Shown here: piece after piece, positions 1-10,217 of the stretch
How the letters are laid out: the number at the start of each line of letters is the position of its first letter
Position numbering within the stretch: the first letter of the stretch is position 1
NCBI GenBank assembly: GCA_031761405.1
Contig: JASEVX010000005.1
Span: 32,537,127 to 32,601,126 of the forward strand
Length of the DNA: 64,000 nucleotides
Reading direction: 5' to 3'
Origin: Serripes groenlandicus
Lineage: Eukaryota > Mollusca > Bivalvia > Cardiida > Cardiidae
Notes under the pieces: model-generated
Seen by the model: the letters and a program-made list of their open reading frames with translations, nothing else
What the model was told of the DNA's origin: nothing
The model's database searches: none
Program-made: the position numbers and the translations under genes

Positions 1-97
1 TTCAAAAGGGACTCGAAACTGTTTTCGAGGTACCGACTAGGAATATGACATATATGGATTTATATATTTCTTGGTGTTTTACACCGCCTTCAACAAT

Positions 98-190
98 TAA
101 GTGGAAAACATTGTGACAAAAGGAGAAATTGCACGTTTTGTGCAATTTCTTCTTTTGTTACTATGTTTTCAAAAAGCCGTCTGCAACGTT
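98..190 (+). mobile_element. Family A TTAA-hairpin MITE, right half
   Basis: Begins TTAAGTGGAAAACATTGTG and carries the central hairpin with apex GCACGTTTTGTGC, then the right arm as far as GCCGTCTGC. The left half is missing. The reading frames on both strands here are translations of the hairpin, not genes. Confidence 0.8.
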
Positions 191-195
191 TACAG

Positions 196-372
196 CGTTT
201 CCTGGATAAGTAACCAGTACTACTGGTCCATTTATCCTGACACCAGCCAGTCAGTCGTAATGCTAGTAGCCCCGCAACCCTGAGCGCCAAGGAGGGCAGC
301 AGCCATCACTAACATTTTGAAAGCCTTTGGTATGACCCGGCCGGGAATTGAACTCGCTCTACCATTACAACA
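196..372 (-). mobile_element. SINE I, tRNA-derived, reverse orientation
   Basis: Read on the minus strand it has a degenerate tRNA-like head (B-box remnant near 345-360), then a block meaning CTCCTTGGCGCTCAGGGTTG and a stretch with GACTGACTGGCTGGTGTCAG. The same order occurs at 24.2, 34.7, 38.5, 40.5, 45.3, 49.4 and 60.4 kb. The 3' tail is lost. Confidence 0.65.
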
Positions 373-826
373 TCGAGGTGGTTGGATTTATACTTAATTC
401 ATTTATTTTTAAGTCAGCATCGTTATTAATTTGTATTGAAGCGTTTATTGTGAGGAAAAAAAGCCAACCAGTAATACAGTTCTTTAAAGAAAACAGTGCC
501 GCAGCAGTTTTGATTGCTCATCATAAACCATTTCTTATTTTGTCTGAAAGCATGTGCTTTTACAAATGTCGTTTGCTGCAGATGCGACAAAAAACGTCAG
601 CATGTGGATCGGTGCTATGAATAATCAATATTAGATAAAAGTGTTCAACAACAAATCATTAGTCTTCAACATGTTTGGTTCACTTTTGAATGTTGACAAT
701 GGAGTAATATTGTCGATCGACACTTATACATCGATCATAGATAATGACGAATACATTTGTAATGATAGCAATACAAAACACTTTCAACAAGTTGGAACAT
801 AGACACAACAACAGAAATTAACACTA

Positions 827-1030
827 CTTAACACATTCCCACCTACAACAATTCTGCAGCTGTCGACTGTGAAAACAACTATGCAAAATATATATTGAAA
901 ATCTCTTGAAATGAACGTATTGCAAATAAACAGTGTTAATTAAAATGTGGCTAAAGGAGAAATTGCTTGTTATTAACAATTTCTCCTTTTGCCACAATGT
1001 TTTCAAAAGTCGTCTGCATCGTATTATGAG
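827..1030 (+). mobile_element. Family A MITE, diverged
   Basis: Starts TTAACACATTCCCACCTAC, keeps CTGCAG...GTCGAC near the left end and the hairpin arms AAAGGAGAAATT/AATTTCTCCTTT with an unpaired apex. The right terminus is degraded after GTCGTCTGC. Confidence 0.7.
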
Positions 1031-1203
1031 TCACAATTTATCTTAACCTGGGAAAGGTTAAAACTTAAAACCTTTAATATTTTAGTCGCGTCACACAAAA
1101 TGGGGTCCTATTGACTATCCGTGTCGTTATAGTATAACAGGGACTCGACATGAAACCAGACGTGAAACCAGCTACCCTTCCAATATTTGGTTAGAATATA
1201 CTT

Positions 1204-1610
1204 AGCCCTTTCCTACATACAGACGCTTTTTGGCGCCTATATAGCAGATGACATTTGAAAATATTGTGGCGAAAGGAGAAATTGCTCATAATGAACAATT
1301 TCTTCTTTTACCACAATATTTTCATCTCTATTCAATAATCTAACTTTCATTTGTAGACACTTTCCATATTATTTGCATTTATGTTTTAACCCTTTCCCTC
1401 ACATAGACGCTTTTTGACGCCTCTGCAGCAGACGTATTTTTGAAAATGAGCAATTTCTCCTTTTGCCACAGTGTTTTCCACTTTTAGTCATAGGTCATCC
1501 ATTCAATTAAAGAGATTTCCTACTTTTTGATAAAATATGTTCAAAGTCGTCGGCTGTAGAATTGTCGTATGAGGGAATCTGCTGCAGATTCGTTGTATGT
1601 GGGAAAAGGT
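1204..1610 (-). mobile_element. Family A MITE, old copy interrupted by another family A copy
   Basis: Terminus TAGCCCTTTCCTACATAC and hairpin lie at 1204-1330. The matching other end (CTGCAGATTCGTTGTATG, GGGAAAAGG) reappears only at 1580-1610, after a second complete family A element. The older copy was therefore split by the younger. Confidence 0.65.
1386..1577 (-). mobile_element. Family A MITE nested in an older family A MITE
   Basis: TTAACCCTTTCCCTCACATA to GTCGTATGAGGGAA, about 190 bp, in the orientation whose right end is the ATACGACAATTCTGCAG arm. Part of the hairpin is deleted: only the GAGCAATTTCTCC arm remains. It sits inside the copy at 1204-1610. Confidence 0.7.
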
Positions 1611-1624
1611 ACAGTCTAGGCGGA

Positions 1625-1690
1625 CAATGAATGAACGTTTTGTGCAATTTCTTCTTTTGTCACTATGTTTTCAAAAACGCACAGACTCAA
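1625..1690 (+). mobile_element. Family A MITE fragment
   Basis: Only the hairpin's right arm (TGCAATTTCTTCTTTTGTCA) and the adjoining TATGTTTTCAAAAACGC remain. Confidence 0.55.
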
Positions 1691-1720
1691 TTGAGTCTTC
1701 ACTGTTCGTAAATGTAAGGA

Positions 1721-1945
1721 ATCCGCCGTGGCCGAGTGGTTTAGTATCGAGGATTTGGAACCGGGCGTCCCCGTGTTCGATTCCGAGTCGCGGCGCTGTG
1801 GTCATGGTGGAGTGCTCTTGGAAAAGGAACATTTCCTGGCCTAGTACTGGTTTGTTAACCCAGGTATGGTGAATAATTGAACTGTCACCGTGATATAACT
1901 GAAATAATGTTAAAAACGGCGTAAAACCCCAACAAAATAAAAAAC
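1721..1945 (+). mobile_element. SINE K, tRNA-derived
   Basis: The tRNA-like head has an A-box region GCCGTGGCCGAGTGGTTTA and a B box GTTCGATTCC. The middle contains GGCCTAGTACTGGTTTGTTA. The tail is GTGATATAACTGAAATAATG, a GGCGTAAAACCCC block and A-rich sequence. The leucine/serine-like head differs from SINE C, but the GTGATATAACTGA...GGCGTAAAACCCC tail is shared, so the two groups may use the same LINE partner. Confidence 0.7.
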
Positions 1946-2235
1946 AAAATCGAAAATGCAATAGGACATCACCTCTCACGACGCGGTCCACTTCTTTTCA
2001 TCAACCAAATGAAGTTCAATAAGCAATCATTTACCTTTATTCCCGTGTATTCATTAATCGTCATTTACCAATATTCAGCCATTAGCGCAATTAGGGATTT
2101 TCAATACGATGTGTGTCACAACTCGTCACCTTTCCCGCACCCTTACTCATAATAGTCATGTTATTATCGCTGTGCCATCGTTTTAAACAAATCTCCCACC
2201 ACATGAATATTCATGAGCTACATAAAGCCTTCTTT

Positions 2236-2451
2236 CTCTTTCTCCGTCAGCGTCGAATTGTTTAAAGTAGACTCTTCAATGTTAAAAATCAGGTGTGTCC
2301 TTTTCTCAATTTATGAAAGTTTTGGACTATTTTGGTAACTTAAAGGCAAACAATGCTGATTTCAGGTGAGACAGCTCGTTACGAGCTGACTCACATGAAT
2401 CCGCATTGTTTGCAAAAACCTCGATATTGCCTGTGGCGCTGAAATAGTTAA
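2236..2451. mobile_element. Family E TTAA-hairpin MITE
   Basis: Right end GGCGCTGAAATAGTTAA; the left end is diverged (CTCTTTCTCCGTCAGCG). In the centre is a long near-perfect palindrome built on GCAAACAATGC, TCAGGTGAGACAGCTCG and its complement. Same layout as 30092-30305, where both TTAA ends are intact. Confidence 0.65.
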
Positions 2452-2723
2452 AAAATACATGACAATTCGTAAGGATTATTATTTTATTTCGATTGATTGA
2501 CCAAGATTACGTAACAAATAATTGTTACAAGTAAATAACTGCTCGATTATCGGGATTGCAGATTGGCGTCTTTTAAATAGTCAATACATCTAATATATAA
2601 CGAGGCATTAAAGCTTAAACTGAATTGCATCATACTTAAATGTTCCTGTTTAAAATGAATTGAAGAACAGAATTGAAATCAAATCCTTTGAAATAAAGTT
2701 TATGTAGTAAATATCTTGTTGAG

Positions 2724-2818
2724 TCATGACTCATGGAAAGCTTCATATCTCCTTTTCCCAATACATTTACCGAAAGCGTCTCCTACCAAGCTGTCAGAAA
2801 TCACTCGTATCCAGGAAA
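2724..2818 (-). CDS. Possible terminal coding exon, unidentified gene
   Basis: On the minus strand a CAG acceptor at 2821-2819 is followed by an open frame that starts with TT and ends in TGA at 2726-2724. Joined to the single G left over at the end of the exon at 3130-3271, the frame stays open for 31 residues (start VSWIRVISDSLVGDAF, end EAFHES). An AATAAA lies about 240 bases downstream (2488-2483). The acceptor lacks a good pyrimidine tract and the stretch is short, so chance is a real alternative. No family is recognised. Confidence 0.3.
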
Positions 2819-2853
2819 CTGCACTAACGTTCTTCTGCGGCCACTTTAATATA

Positions 2854-3121
2854 CCTGAGCTGTTGCCCGAGAGAACCAACATTATCAACTCTGCGTAATA
2901 TATCGACCCAGATCAGCCTGCGCATCCCGCGCAGACTAAACTGGGCCGACACATTTCGTCTCATGGGGATAGAGGCATAGCGTAATGACTCCTGAAACAG
3001 AAAATCCACAGGTTGCGAAAAGTGTCTGTCCGGGTTAGCCTGCGCGGCATGATTAGGCTGATCCGGGTCGATACTTTACGCGATGTCCACAATGTTGGTT
3101 TTCTCGTGGAAAGGCTCATAT
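2854..3121 (+). mobile_element. Family B foldback MITE inside a predicted intron
   Basis: Terminal inverted repeats TGAGC(C/T)GTT...GAGAAAACC and GGTTTTCTCGTGGAA..GGCTCA. Interior palindromic blocks are GATCAGCCTGCGCA/GCGCAGAC and GGGTTAGCCTGCGCGGCATG. The right end stops about eight bases from the GTAAGT donor of the minus-strand exon at 3130-3271, and the element would make up most of the intron between the two proposed exons. Confidence 0.85.
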
Positions 3122-3129
3122 GTACTTAC

Positions 3130-3271
3130 CAACCTGCACACTATTAACAGTTGCATAATGTTCTTCAACTGTGTCTGATTCGTCGGCAAAGTCTAGAAGA
3201 TCTGCGAACGAGTCACCGCTCCCATCGCTTCTAAACTCAGCACTTGACCATGATCCATTGTGTCCATTGTG
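3130..3271 (-). CDS. Probable internal coding exon, unidentified gene
   Basis: Read on the minus strand, a T-rich tract (about 3276-3310) ends in TTAG, followed by 142 bases open in one frame only, then G|GTAAGTACA, a near-consensus donor. The exon starts in phase 0 and ends in phase 1. It encodes 47 residues, rich in Asp, Glu and Ser, beginning HNGHNGSWSSAEF and containing DSFADLLDFADESD and EEHYATVNSV. The repeated HNG is visible. The other two frames contain stops, and an alternative CAG four bases upstream would put a stop in frame. I do not recognise the family; the acidic stretch and the YATV tyrosine motif would suit a cytoplasmic or linker region, but that is a guess. Splice signals on both sides are the main support. 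Confidence 0.5.
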
Positions 3272-3880
3272 CTAACTGTAGAAAGATATAATATAAAAAA
3301 CCAAAAAAACGACCACACCCAGCCATTTGGGCCTATAAGTCACCGTTATGTGTATACATATATACAGATTTACATATTATGATATAAAGTCACATGACAT
3401 ATGGCAATACGTAATCTGCGATGTTTTCAACAATTGTTGAGTGTGGACACTTTGAGCACGTCATATTAGGAAATCAATGTAAACTTTTCCAGCGTTGAAT
3501 TGTTAACTTAATTTAAGAAAAGTCCTTTGTCCCTGTAGCTTGGGGACGCTCAATAAAAATAGCATCCGCAGTAGGTACTTTAAGGTCATATCGCAGCGGA
3601 CAGGAATGATGAGTACTGTCCACCTCCTCCTAATTACTAGTACATTGAGATAAATAAATAAATAAATAAATATAGACCAATACCACCCATACTGCCTGAG
3701 CCGAAGAATTGCATTGACTCCAATCGTTCGTACCTATTTGACCGGCTCTTACTGTTCTAGCCAGGTTCAGCCGTAGTGTAAGCTGCGTTAACACAAACAA
3801 ACAAACGACTACGCTGTGAAGTACAATCCTTGAATAGTTTTTCGCTTGAAAGATGATTCAAATAAAAACATGAGGACTAC
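3272..3880. other. Intergenic or intronic, mostly unrecognised
   Basis: Holds the proposed splice acceptor, a short fragment of a dispersed repeat (about 3303-3350, GGGCCTATAAGTCACCGTTA, also seen at 21.06 and 48.25 kb) and a short (AATA)n run near 3653-3672. Nothing else recognised. Confidence 0.4.
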
Positions 3881-4124
3881 TTAACCCTTTTCCCCATACA
3901 AGAAATCTGCAGCAGACGACTTTTAAACATATTTTGTCAAAAAATAGAAAATCTCTATAATTGAATGGATAACCTATGACTAAAAGTGGAAAACATTGTG
4001 ACAAAAGAAGAAATTGCTCGTTTTGAGCAAATTCTTCTTTTGTCACCATGTTTTCAAGAAGACATAGTGACAAAATGTATGCTGCAGAGGTATCGGAAAG
4101 TGTCTATATGGGGGAAAAGGTTAA
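3881..4124 (+). mobile_element. Family A MITE, full length
   Basis: TTAACCCTTTTCCCCATAC to GGGGGAAAAGGTTAA. Left arm with CTGCAGCAGACGAC; hairpin apex GCTCGTTTTGAGC. Near 4060 an extra GACATAGTGACAAAATGTA interrupts the usual GCCGTCTGCTGCAG block of the right arm. Confidence 0.85.
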
Positions 4125-4404
4125 CGACATGTCGGTATTTTCTACTATTACAACATTGTAAAAGAAACACCCGTTACCATCTAAGATCCGTGTATTTACA
4201 TATTCATACGCCCACAATGTAGCGTCATCAGCTTTAAATGCTTTTGTGAAGAAAGAAAAACGAAATCGTGTCCTCATTCAGTTTTGCATTGTCGATATTT
4301 TTTATCTCACCGATAAACAAAGGTGAGTGACCCCATTTTTCTCAATATTAATTTATTTCAAGCTCTACAAGGTAGGTACATGTGTGATGTTTTTCATTTG
4401 GTTT

Positions 4405-4618
4405 TTTTGTAGACGTATTTAACATTATTTCAGTTACATCACGACGACAGTTCACTTATTCATGATCCCTGGGTAAACAAACCTGTACTAGGCTAGGAAA
4501 TGTGCCTTGCCCCAAGGACACTCCACCATGACCGTCGTGCCGCGACTGGGGATCGAACACCCGGGACGTCCAGTTTCAAATCCCCGACGCTAACCACTCG
4601 ACCACGGCGGATTCCTGG
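4405..4618 (-). mobile_element. SINE K, reverse
   Basis: Contains the reverse complements of the K tail (TTATTTCAGTTACATCACG), the middle ACCTGTACTAGGC block and the tRNA-like head (CGACCACGGCGG at its 5' end). Confidence 0.65.
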
Positions 4619-4769
4619 AACATGAATGAACACGGCATACGCGTCTGCATTTGAATAGTACAGTGAATATTCAGGTGAGCATATCGATACACACAGTCTC
4701 ATCATTCACTCTCCGTCAACATGGAACATGTCTCTATATGGATCTTAGGCAATTTTTAGTTCTAGTATT

Positions 4770-4990
4770 TTAACTCTTTCCCGCATCGACACATCTGGAT
4801 CAGACGACGTTGACAACATACTGGCAAACACGTTAAACATTTCTCAACAACGGAAAATTTAAGTAATAAATAGTGTTGAAAACATTGTGCCAAAAAGAGA
4901 AATTGATCTTTAGTGTTTTGCAAAAGTCGTCTGCTGCAGAGGCTGCAGAGGCGACAAAAAGTTTCTGTATGTGGAGAAGAGTCACGTGAC
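4770..4990 (+). mobile_element. Family A MITE, diverged
   Basis: TTAACTCTTTCCCGCATCG start; hairpin largely destroyed (AGAAATTGATCTTTAGTG). Right arm GTCGTCTGCTGCAGAGGC with an 8-base CTGCAGAG duplication, ending near GGAGAAGAG. Confidence 0.65.
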
Positions 4991-5028
4991 GACATAATAC
5001 CCACTGGTGCTGGGCGAGGCGTATATGC

Positions 5029-5258
5029 TTCACCCTTTCCCTCATATGACAATTCTGCAGCAGACGACTTTGAACATATTTTGTCAAAAATTAGACAATC
5101 TCTATAAATGAATGGATAACCTATGAATAAAAGTGGAAAACATTGTGACAAAAGGAGAAATTGCACGTTTTGTGCAATTTCTTTTTTTGTTACTATGTTT
5201 TCAAAAAGCCGTCTGCTACAGAGGCATCAGAAAGAGGCTAAATGAGGGAAAGGGTTAA
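5029..5258 (+). mobile_element. Family A MITE, full length
   Basis: Starts TTCACCCTTTCCCTCATA (left TTAA mutated to TTCA) and ends GAGGGAAAGGGTTAA, 230 bp. Apex GCACGTTTTGTGC. Both subterminal GCAGCAGACGAC/GTCTGCT blocks present. Confidence 0.85.
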
Positions 5259-5334
5259 TATACTAATATTACTGGATAACTAAATTTTTTTTGAGTGGTC
5301 CAGTACAGCATGAAATAAATTATGTTGGATAACA

Positions 5335-5428
5335 ACTTTCAAATGTTTCATTTTGTTTATTTTTGGGGCCCTAATGGAAGATGCACTATGAGCGTCCTCT
5401 CTAAATAAAGCCTTTATTATTATTGTAA
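5335..5428 (+). mobile_element. LINE-type 3' end (family P) with (TTA)n tail
   Basis: GTTTATTTTTGGGGCCCTAA, AGCGTCCTCTCTAAATAAAG, then CCTTTATTATTATT. The same block is found in reverse at 18549-18720. Absence of inverted repeats and the simple 3' tail suggest a 5'-truncated LINE or LINE-derived end; the clade is unknown. Confidence 0.5.
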
Positions 5429-5986
5429 ACAATTACATGGAATTTAACAATAAAAGGGTAGAACTGTAATCGTATAATACTGGTAATATGACAACATAAA
5501 CTTTACTACAACTGCATATTGTTTAACATAACATGTAAATTATATATTGAATTGAATTGAATTAAACACAGACATAATAAGAACTAGATACTGTTGCAAG
5601 GACAACTCTTCTTACAAACAAGAGAAGCACAAATAAAAATAGATGAATGATACATATACACCTATATAAATAAACACTTCCCCACAAAGACACACATGCG
5701 GAAGATATATATTTGAGTAAATTCTAGGATAAGGAGAAATTGCTAGATCCATTGTTTCAATGTTTTCATTGATAAATCGTGCTTTCAAGTGTATAGACTC
5801 TTCGCAACATCATAGGATGTAACATTTTGGCATAATTCAAGATCAAATATCAGGTTATTGTTAAAACCTCACCGCTGATTTGTAAAAAGTAACATATTGG
5901 AAACGTGTTACCAAACAGGGTTCTGGTAATATCGATACTAACAGCTGTGCGGGTGTAACGTGCCGTCATAATTAGCATTTTCATCT

Positions 5987-6254
5987 TATGAGCCGTTCCA
6001 TGGAGAAAAGCAACATTAAGGACTCTGCGTAATTTATCGATCCAGATCAGCCTGCGCAGTCCGCAACGGCTAATTTTGGCCGACACATTCCGTCTATAGG
6101 GGATAGAGGTATAGAGCAATGATTCATGAAACAGAAAATCTACAGGAGGCGAGAAGTGTCTGTTCGGGTTAGCCTGCGCGGCGAGATTAGACTGATAAGT
6201 GTCTATACTTTACGCAGAGTCCACACTGTTGGTTTTCTCGTGGAACAGCTTATT
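5987..6254 (+). mobile_element. Family B foldback MITE
   Basis: TATGAGCCGTTCCATGGAG to GGTTTTCTCGTGGAACAGCT, 268 bp. Interior CAGATCAGCCTGCGCAGTCC and GGGTTAGCCTGCGCGGCGA. The minus-strand reading frame across it is a repeat translation. Confidence 0.8.
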
Positions 6255-6816
6255 TTGTAATTTCATGGATTGGAAATGAGGTTTTTCATCTTCCTGCTTC
6301 CTCAATTTATTGAATAATATTAGTACTTCTGTACAAAACATCTGAAGAGCAGCTTTTTTTAAAATTGTGCGGACATAATTGTTTGGTAACAGGTTTTGTA
6401 ACCGTGTGTCCAATATGTTTTTCTTTTTTTTAATTTTGTTTTGCTTTAATGTTTTTTTGCAGTTGAAAACATAGTTGCATTGATTCTTTGAATACCAACG
6501 TAGACGCGTGGCTCTCCATTTAGTGGCGCCGTTCTAGACTAATCCCAGATAGAACGCCCCTTTTTGTAGCAATTGAATAAGAAACTTTGCGGCTATCCTA
6601 ATTTATTTCTCATTACTAAGACGACGAGTAAATCATGATCTAAAACGAAGGAAATTGACCTTCGTACATCTGTCTGTTGTGTAGTTTAAGATCATACCAC
6701 ATAATCCAACATTCCGACAAGTGTTCCGATCCCTTACTAGAAATCTCTATAATGGTCCGTTCACTCGATGGCGTTACTCTGGACCGTATCTACACGTCGT
6801 CTTCCATTGTAAGGTA
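6255..6816. other. Unique stretch, no gene called
   Basis: AT-rich with a long T run near 6420-6440. A minus-strand frame (6210-6413) runs into the adjacent MITE and has no ATG start, so it is not called. It includes the 40-base segment at 6672-6711 that recurs inside a MITE at 13.88 kb. Confidence 0.4.
6672..6711 (+). repeat. 40-bp segment duplicated at 13879-13918
   Basis: GTCTGTTGTGTAGTTTAAGA followed by 20 more bases ending ATCCAACA are identical at both places. Here it is flanked by unique sequence; at 13.88 kb it lies within the left arm of a family A MITE. Confidence 0.85.
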
Positions 6817-7046
6817 TTAACCCTTTCCCTCATACGACAATTCTGCAGCAGACGACTTTGAACATATTTTGTCAAAACATGGAAAATCTCTATAATTGAA
6901 CGGATAACCTATGACTAATAGGGGAAAACATTGTGTCAAAAGGAGAAATTGCACGTTTTGTGCAATTTCTTCTTTTGTCACTATGTTTTCAAAAAGCCGT
7001 CTGCTGCTGAGGCGTCAGAAAGCGTCTATATGAGGGAAAGGGTCAA
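6817..7046 (+). mobile_element. Family A MITE, full length
   Basis: TTAACCCTTTCCCTCATACG to GAGGGAAAGGGTCAA, 230 bp; right TTAA mutated to TCAA. Apex GCACGTTTTGTGC; the two hairpin arms differ at a few sites (GGAGAAATT against AATTTCTTC). Confidence 0.9.
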
Positions 7047-7654
7047 ATTTGTTTTATGTTTATTTCGCCAAAATATAATGTATAATTTCTGTATTATTCT
7101 CATGTCATGTAAATCATTGAATTGATTCAGAGTATTAGAGAATTTGAAATTTGAATTTGAAATTTGCGTGCGGCATAGATCCCGATCAGATTGGCACAAG
7201 CCCCTAGATCTAGTAATTACTTATTACCCCCCTGGACCATCTAGTAAAGACAAATGTAATACACAAAAAAAAAACGTACATGCGGCATCAACTACATCTG
7301 ACTACAGACATTCTTGTCAAGCACATTTCCATTTCTCGCATGCAGGCGTGTTTAAACACATCTGCAGCATTGTATTTTTGACTTTTGACATTGACTTATT
7401 TCTGCTGTTGTCATAATAAATGAAAAATGGTGCGGTTTTCTCCTCGTACTATAATCCTGTTGAAATAGCTGCCCAGGAACGAAGAGACGCTGTTGATGCT
7501 ATCTCTCTCTTTTAGAGGAAATAATGAACCCACAACACTCATAAGAGCTAGCTCCACATAGCTGTGGTACCGTATTTGATACATGCCGAACAAATATTTG
7601 AATAAACTATCCTTGAGATAACAGGTTTCTAACATCGCAATCTATCTTCTCTAC
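7047..7654. other. Unique stretch, no gene called
   Basis: Reading frames of 75-90 codons occur on both strands (7144-7416 plus, 7411-7635 minus), but no splice signals or recognisable motifs support either. Nothing else seen. Confidence 0.35.
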
Positions 7655-7860
7655 AAGCTCTTTCCCACATATAGACGCCTTCTAACGCCTCTGTAGAAGG
7701 CGACTTTTGAAAACACTTTCAAAACGAGCAATTTCCCTCTTGCCAGAGTGTATTCAACTTTATTAAATTATTACACCAATATTTATAGAGATTTTTTACC
7801 CTTTTGCCAAGACGGTTTCAAAGTCGTTGGCTGCAGATTTGCTGTATGTGGGAAAGGGTG
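7655..7860 (-). mobile_element. Family A MITE, diverged
   Basis: CTCTTTCCCACATATAGACG to TGTATGTGGGAAAGGGT in reverse orientation. Only one hairpin arm (GAGCAATTTCCCTCTTGCC) survives clearly. Confidence 0.7.
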
Positions 7861-8004
7861 AGATAAAAACCCGGGAGAATGTTCACTGATATGGCAATTT
7901 ATCCTCCTTAGTTGTTTACCCGACATGACATCACTGATCGGAGCAAGGTACCTCGAGTGCGAAACTTCTCAAATAGGTCACGTCACCCGATAAACAACCT
8001 TCAG

Positions 8005-8932
8005 GGCTTTGCGATCAGTGAGAATCCATGGTTTTGCGATCAGTGAGGATTAATGGCCTTGCGATCAGTGAGGATCCATGTCTTTGTGATCAGTGAGGAT
8101 TCATGGCCTTGCGATCAGTGAGGATTCATGGCCTTGCGATCACTAAGGATTAATGGCCTTGCGATCAGTGAGAATCCAAGGCATTGCGATCAGTGAGGAT
8201 TAATGGCCTTGCGATCAGTGAGGAGCCATGTCTTTGCGATCATTGAGGATTCACGGCCTTGCGATCAGTGAGAATCCAAGGCCTTGCGATCAGTGAGGAT
8301 CAATGGCCTTGCGATCAGTGAGGATCCATGGATTTGCGAACAGTGAGAAATCCATGGCCTTGCGATCAGTGAGGATTAATTGCCTTGCGATCAGTGAGAA
8401 TCCATGTCCTTGCGACCAGTGAGGATTATTTGCCTTGCGATCAGTGAGGAATAATGGCTTTGCGATCAGTGAGGATCCATGGCTTTGCGAGCAGTGAGGG
8501 TCAATGGTCATGCGACTAGTGAGGGTCAATGGTCATGCGACCAGTGAGAATCAATGGCTTTTCTATCAGTGAGAATCCATGGCTTTGCGATCAGTGAGGA
8601 TCAATGGCCTTGCGATCTGTGAGGATTAATGGCTTTGCGATCAGTGAGGATCCATGGCTTTGCGATCAGTGAGGATCCTTGGCTTTGCGATCAGTGAGGA
8701 TCCAGGGCCTTGCGATCAGTGAGGATCAATGGCCTTGCGAACAGTGAGGATTAATGGCCTTGCGAACAGTGAGGATTAATGGCTTTGCGATCAGTGAGGA
8801 TCCATGGCTTTGCGATCAGTGAGGATCCATGACTTTGCGATCAGTGAGAATCAATGGCCTTGCGATCAGTGAGGATTAATGGCCTTGTGATCAGTGAGGA
8901 ATTTCAGGGCTTTGCGATCAGTGAGGATCCAG
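8005..8932. repeat. 25-bp minisatellite, about 37 units
   Basis: Unit close to TTGCGATCAGTGAGGATYMA followed by TGGCY. Two main variants alternate irregularly: one reads GGATCCATGGCTT, the other GGATTAATGGCCT. Single-base shortenings and substitutions (for example near 8330 and 8550) show a mature, drifting array. Units are contiguous with no unique spacers, so this is not CRISPR. Confidence 0.95.
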
Positions 8933-9227
8933 ATCTGTTACATCTTTCAAGTCCGCTATCTGGTCAACAACGCGTTTTGGAAACTTACAGGCTAATTATA
9001 TGACCAACAAAACAGTAACAACGAGTAAACATGTTTGTAGTTTATTCGACTTTGTCATGAATCGAGTGGCGAAATGGAACTGTGAACATGGACAATTATT
9101 AATGTACGCAACGGAAAACCGATCTTTGGGAATTTACGACCAGTGAAAATCCAGGTCAACATCGCAGTCTGATCAGTCTCATCTCAATTCATACAAACAC
9201 CCAAGGTGAATAAACTTATACAAACAT

Positions 9228-9425
9228 TTGAGCCGTCCCGCGAGAAAACCAACATTATGGCATCTGCGTAATGTATCGACCCAGATCAGCTTGCACAGTC
9301 AGGGGGATAGAGGTATAGAGTAATGATTCCTGAAACAGAAAATCCACAGGAGGCAAAACGTGTCTATCCGCTTAGGCTGATCCAGGTCGATACACGATGT
9401 TGGTTTTCTCGCGGGACGGCCCACT
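9228..9425 (+). mobile_element. Family B MITE, internally deleted
   Basis: TTGAGCCGTCCCGCGAGAAA to TTCTCGCGGGACGGCCCA, about 198 bp. The block after CAGATCAGCTTGCACAGTC jumps straight to AGGGGGATAGAGGTATAGAG, and the second palindromic block is shortened. Confidence 0.8.
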
Positions 9426-9537
9426 TCAATTGTAATCGTTATTATTAATTGCGCAGCACTCCGTTAAAACCAACCATAAGGCATTTGCGACCGATGTAAA
9501 CCCATGTCAAACAAGTTATTCGCACTAACAGATCTAG

Positions 9538-9853
9538 CCGAGCCCCGGTAGCTCAGTCGGTATCCACGCAGGCTGTCAATTCAGAGCTTGTTAGTTCGAA
9601 TCCCAGCACGGCAAATATTATTTCCGACGTTTGACAAAGGTCACTGTGACAAGCGTCATACGTCTTTCACCAATGGGCTTACAGTCTATGTGGAAAAGCA
9701 GCCAGTTGCTGCGTGGAAAGTATGTTGTGTGGATTACTGGTTTGAGAAAGCTTGGACACACACGAGTGTTGTGAACAATTGTTGAAAACGGCGTTAAGCC
9801 CCAATCAATCAATAAATCAATAAATAAAACAATAAAACAATAAATAAATAAAT
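9538..9853 (+). mobile_element. SINE C with target-site duplication
   Basis: tRNA-like head GCCGAGCCCCGGTAGCTCAG with B box GTTCGAATCC, body with CACCAATGGGCTTACAG and AAAAGCAGCCAGTTGCT, tail GGCGTTAAGCCCC plus (AATCAATAA)n. CAGATCTAG lies on both sides (9529-9537 and 9854-9862). Head bases do not fold into a complete acceptor stem, so it is not a tRNA gene. Confidence 0.85.
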
Positions 9854-10217
9854 CAGATCTAGTTCTACAGTGTTCGCTAATTAGTCATGGAATGTTTTCT
9901 GTAAAATGGTGCCTACACATATTTAGATCCTTAGTAAAAATGCGCAGGAAGGACGGTTCTCTTTCCTGACATATCATGATGACGTTAACGTCGTTTAACC
10001 GGAAACACCGCTTATTTCAAAATCCTCCGAATGTCGATTTTCACCTCATTTTAACCATAATACCCTATTAAACATTATGCTAATGAAACATGGACGAGTC
10101 AAATGTCAATTTATCTTTGATATGCCAAGGTTAAGTAATTACCTTTATAAATAGAACCCCTTCCGTACTAAAACTAAAAATAAATACGAATGTTTCAAGT
10201 TAACCGTGCTACAATAT

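Noticed and set aside
4762..5166. 134-codon minus-strand frame
   Set aside because: It spans two family A MITEs.
8005..8932. CRISPR array
   Set aside because: Units are contiguous 25-mers with no unique spacers, in a eukaryotic context.
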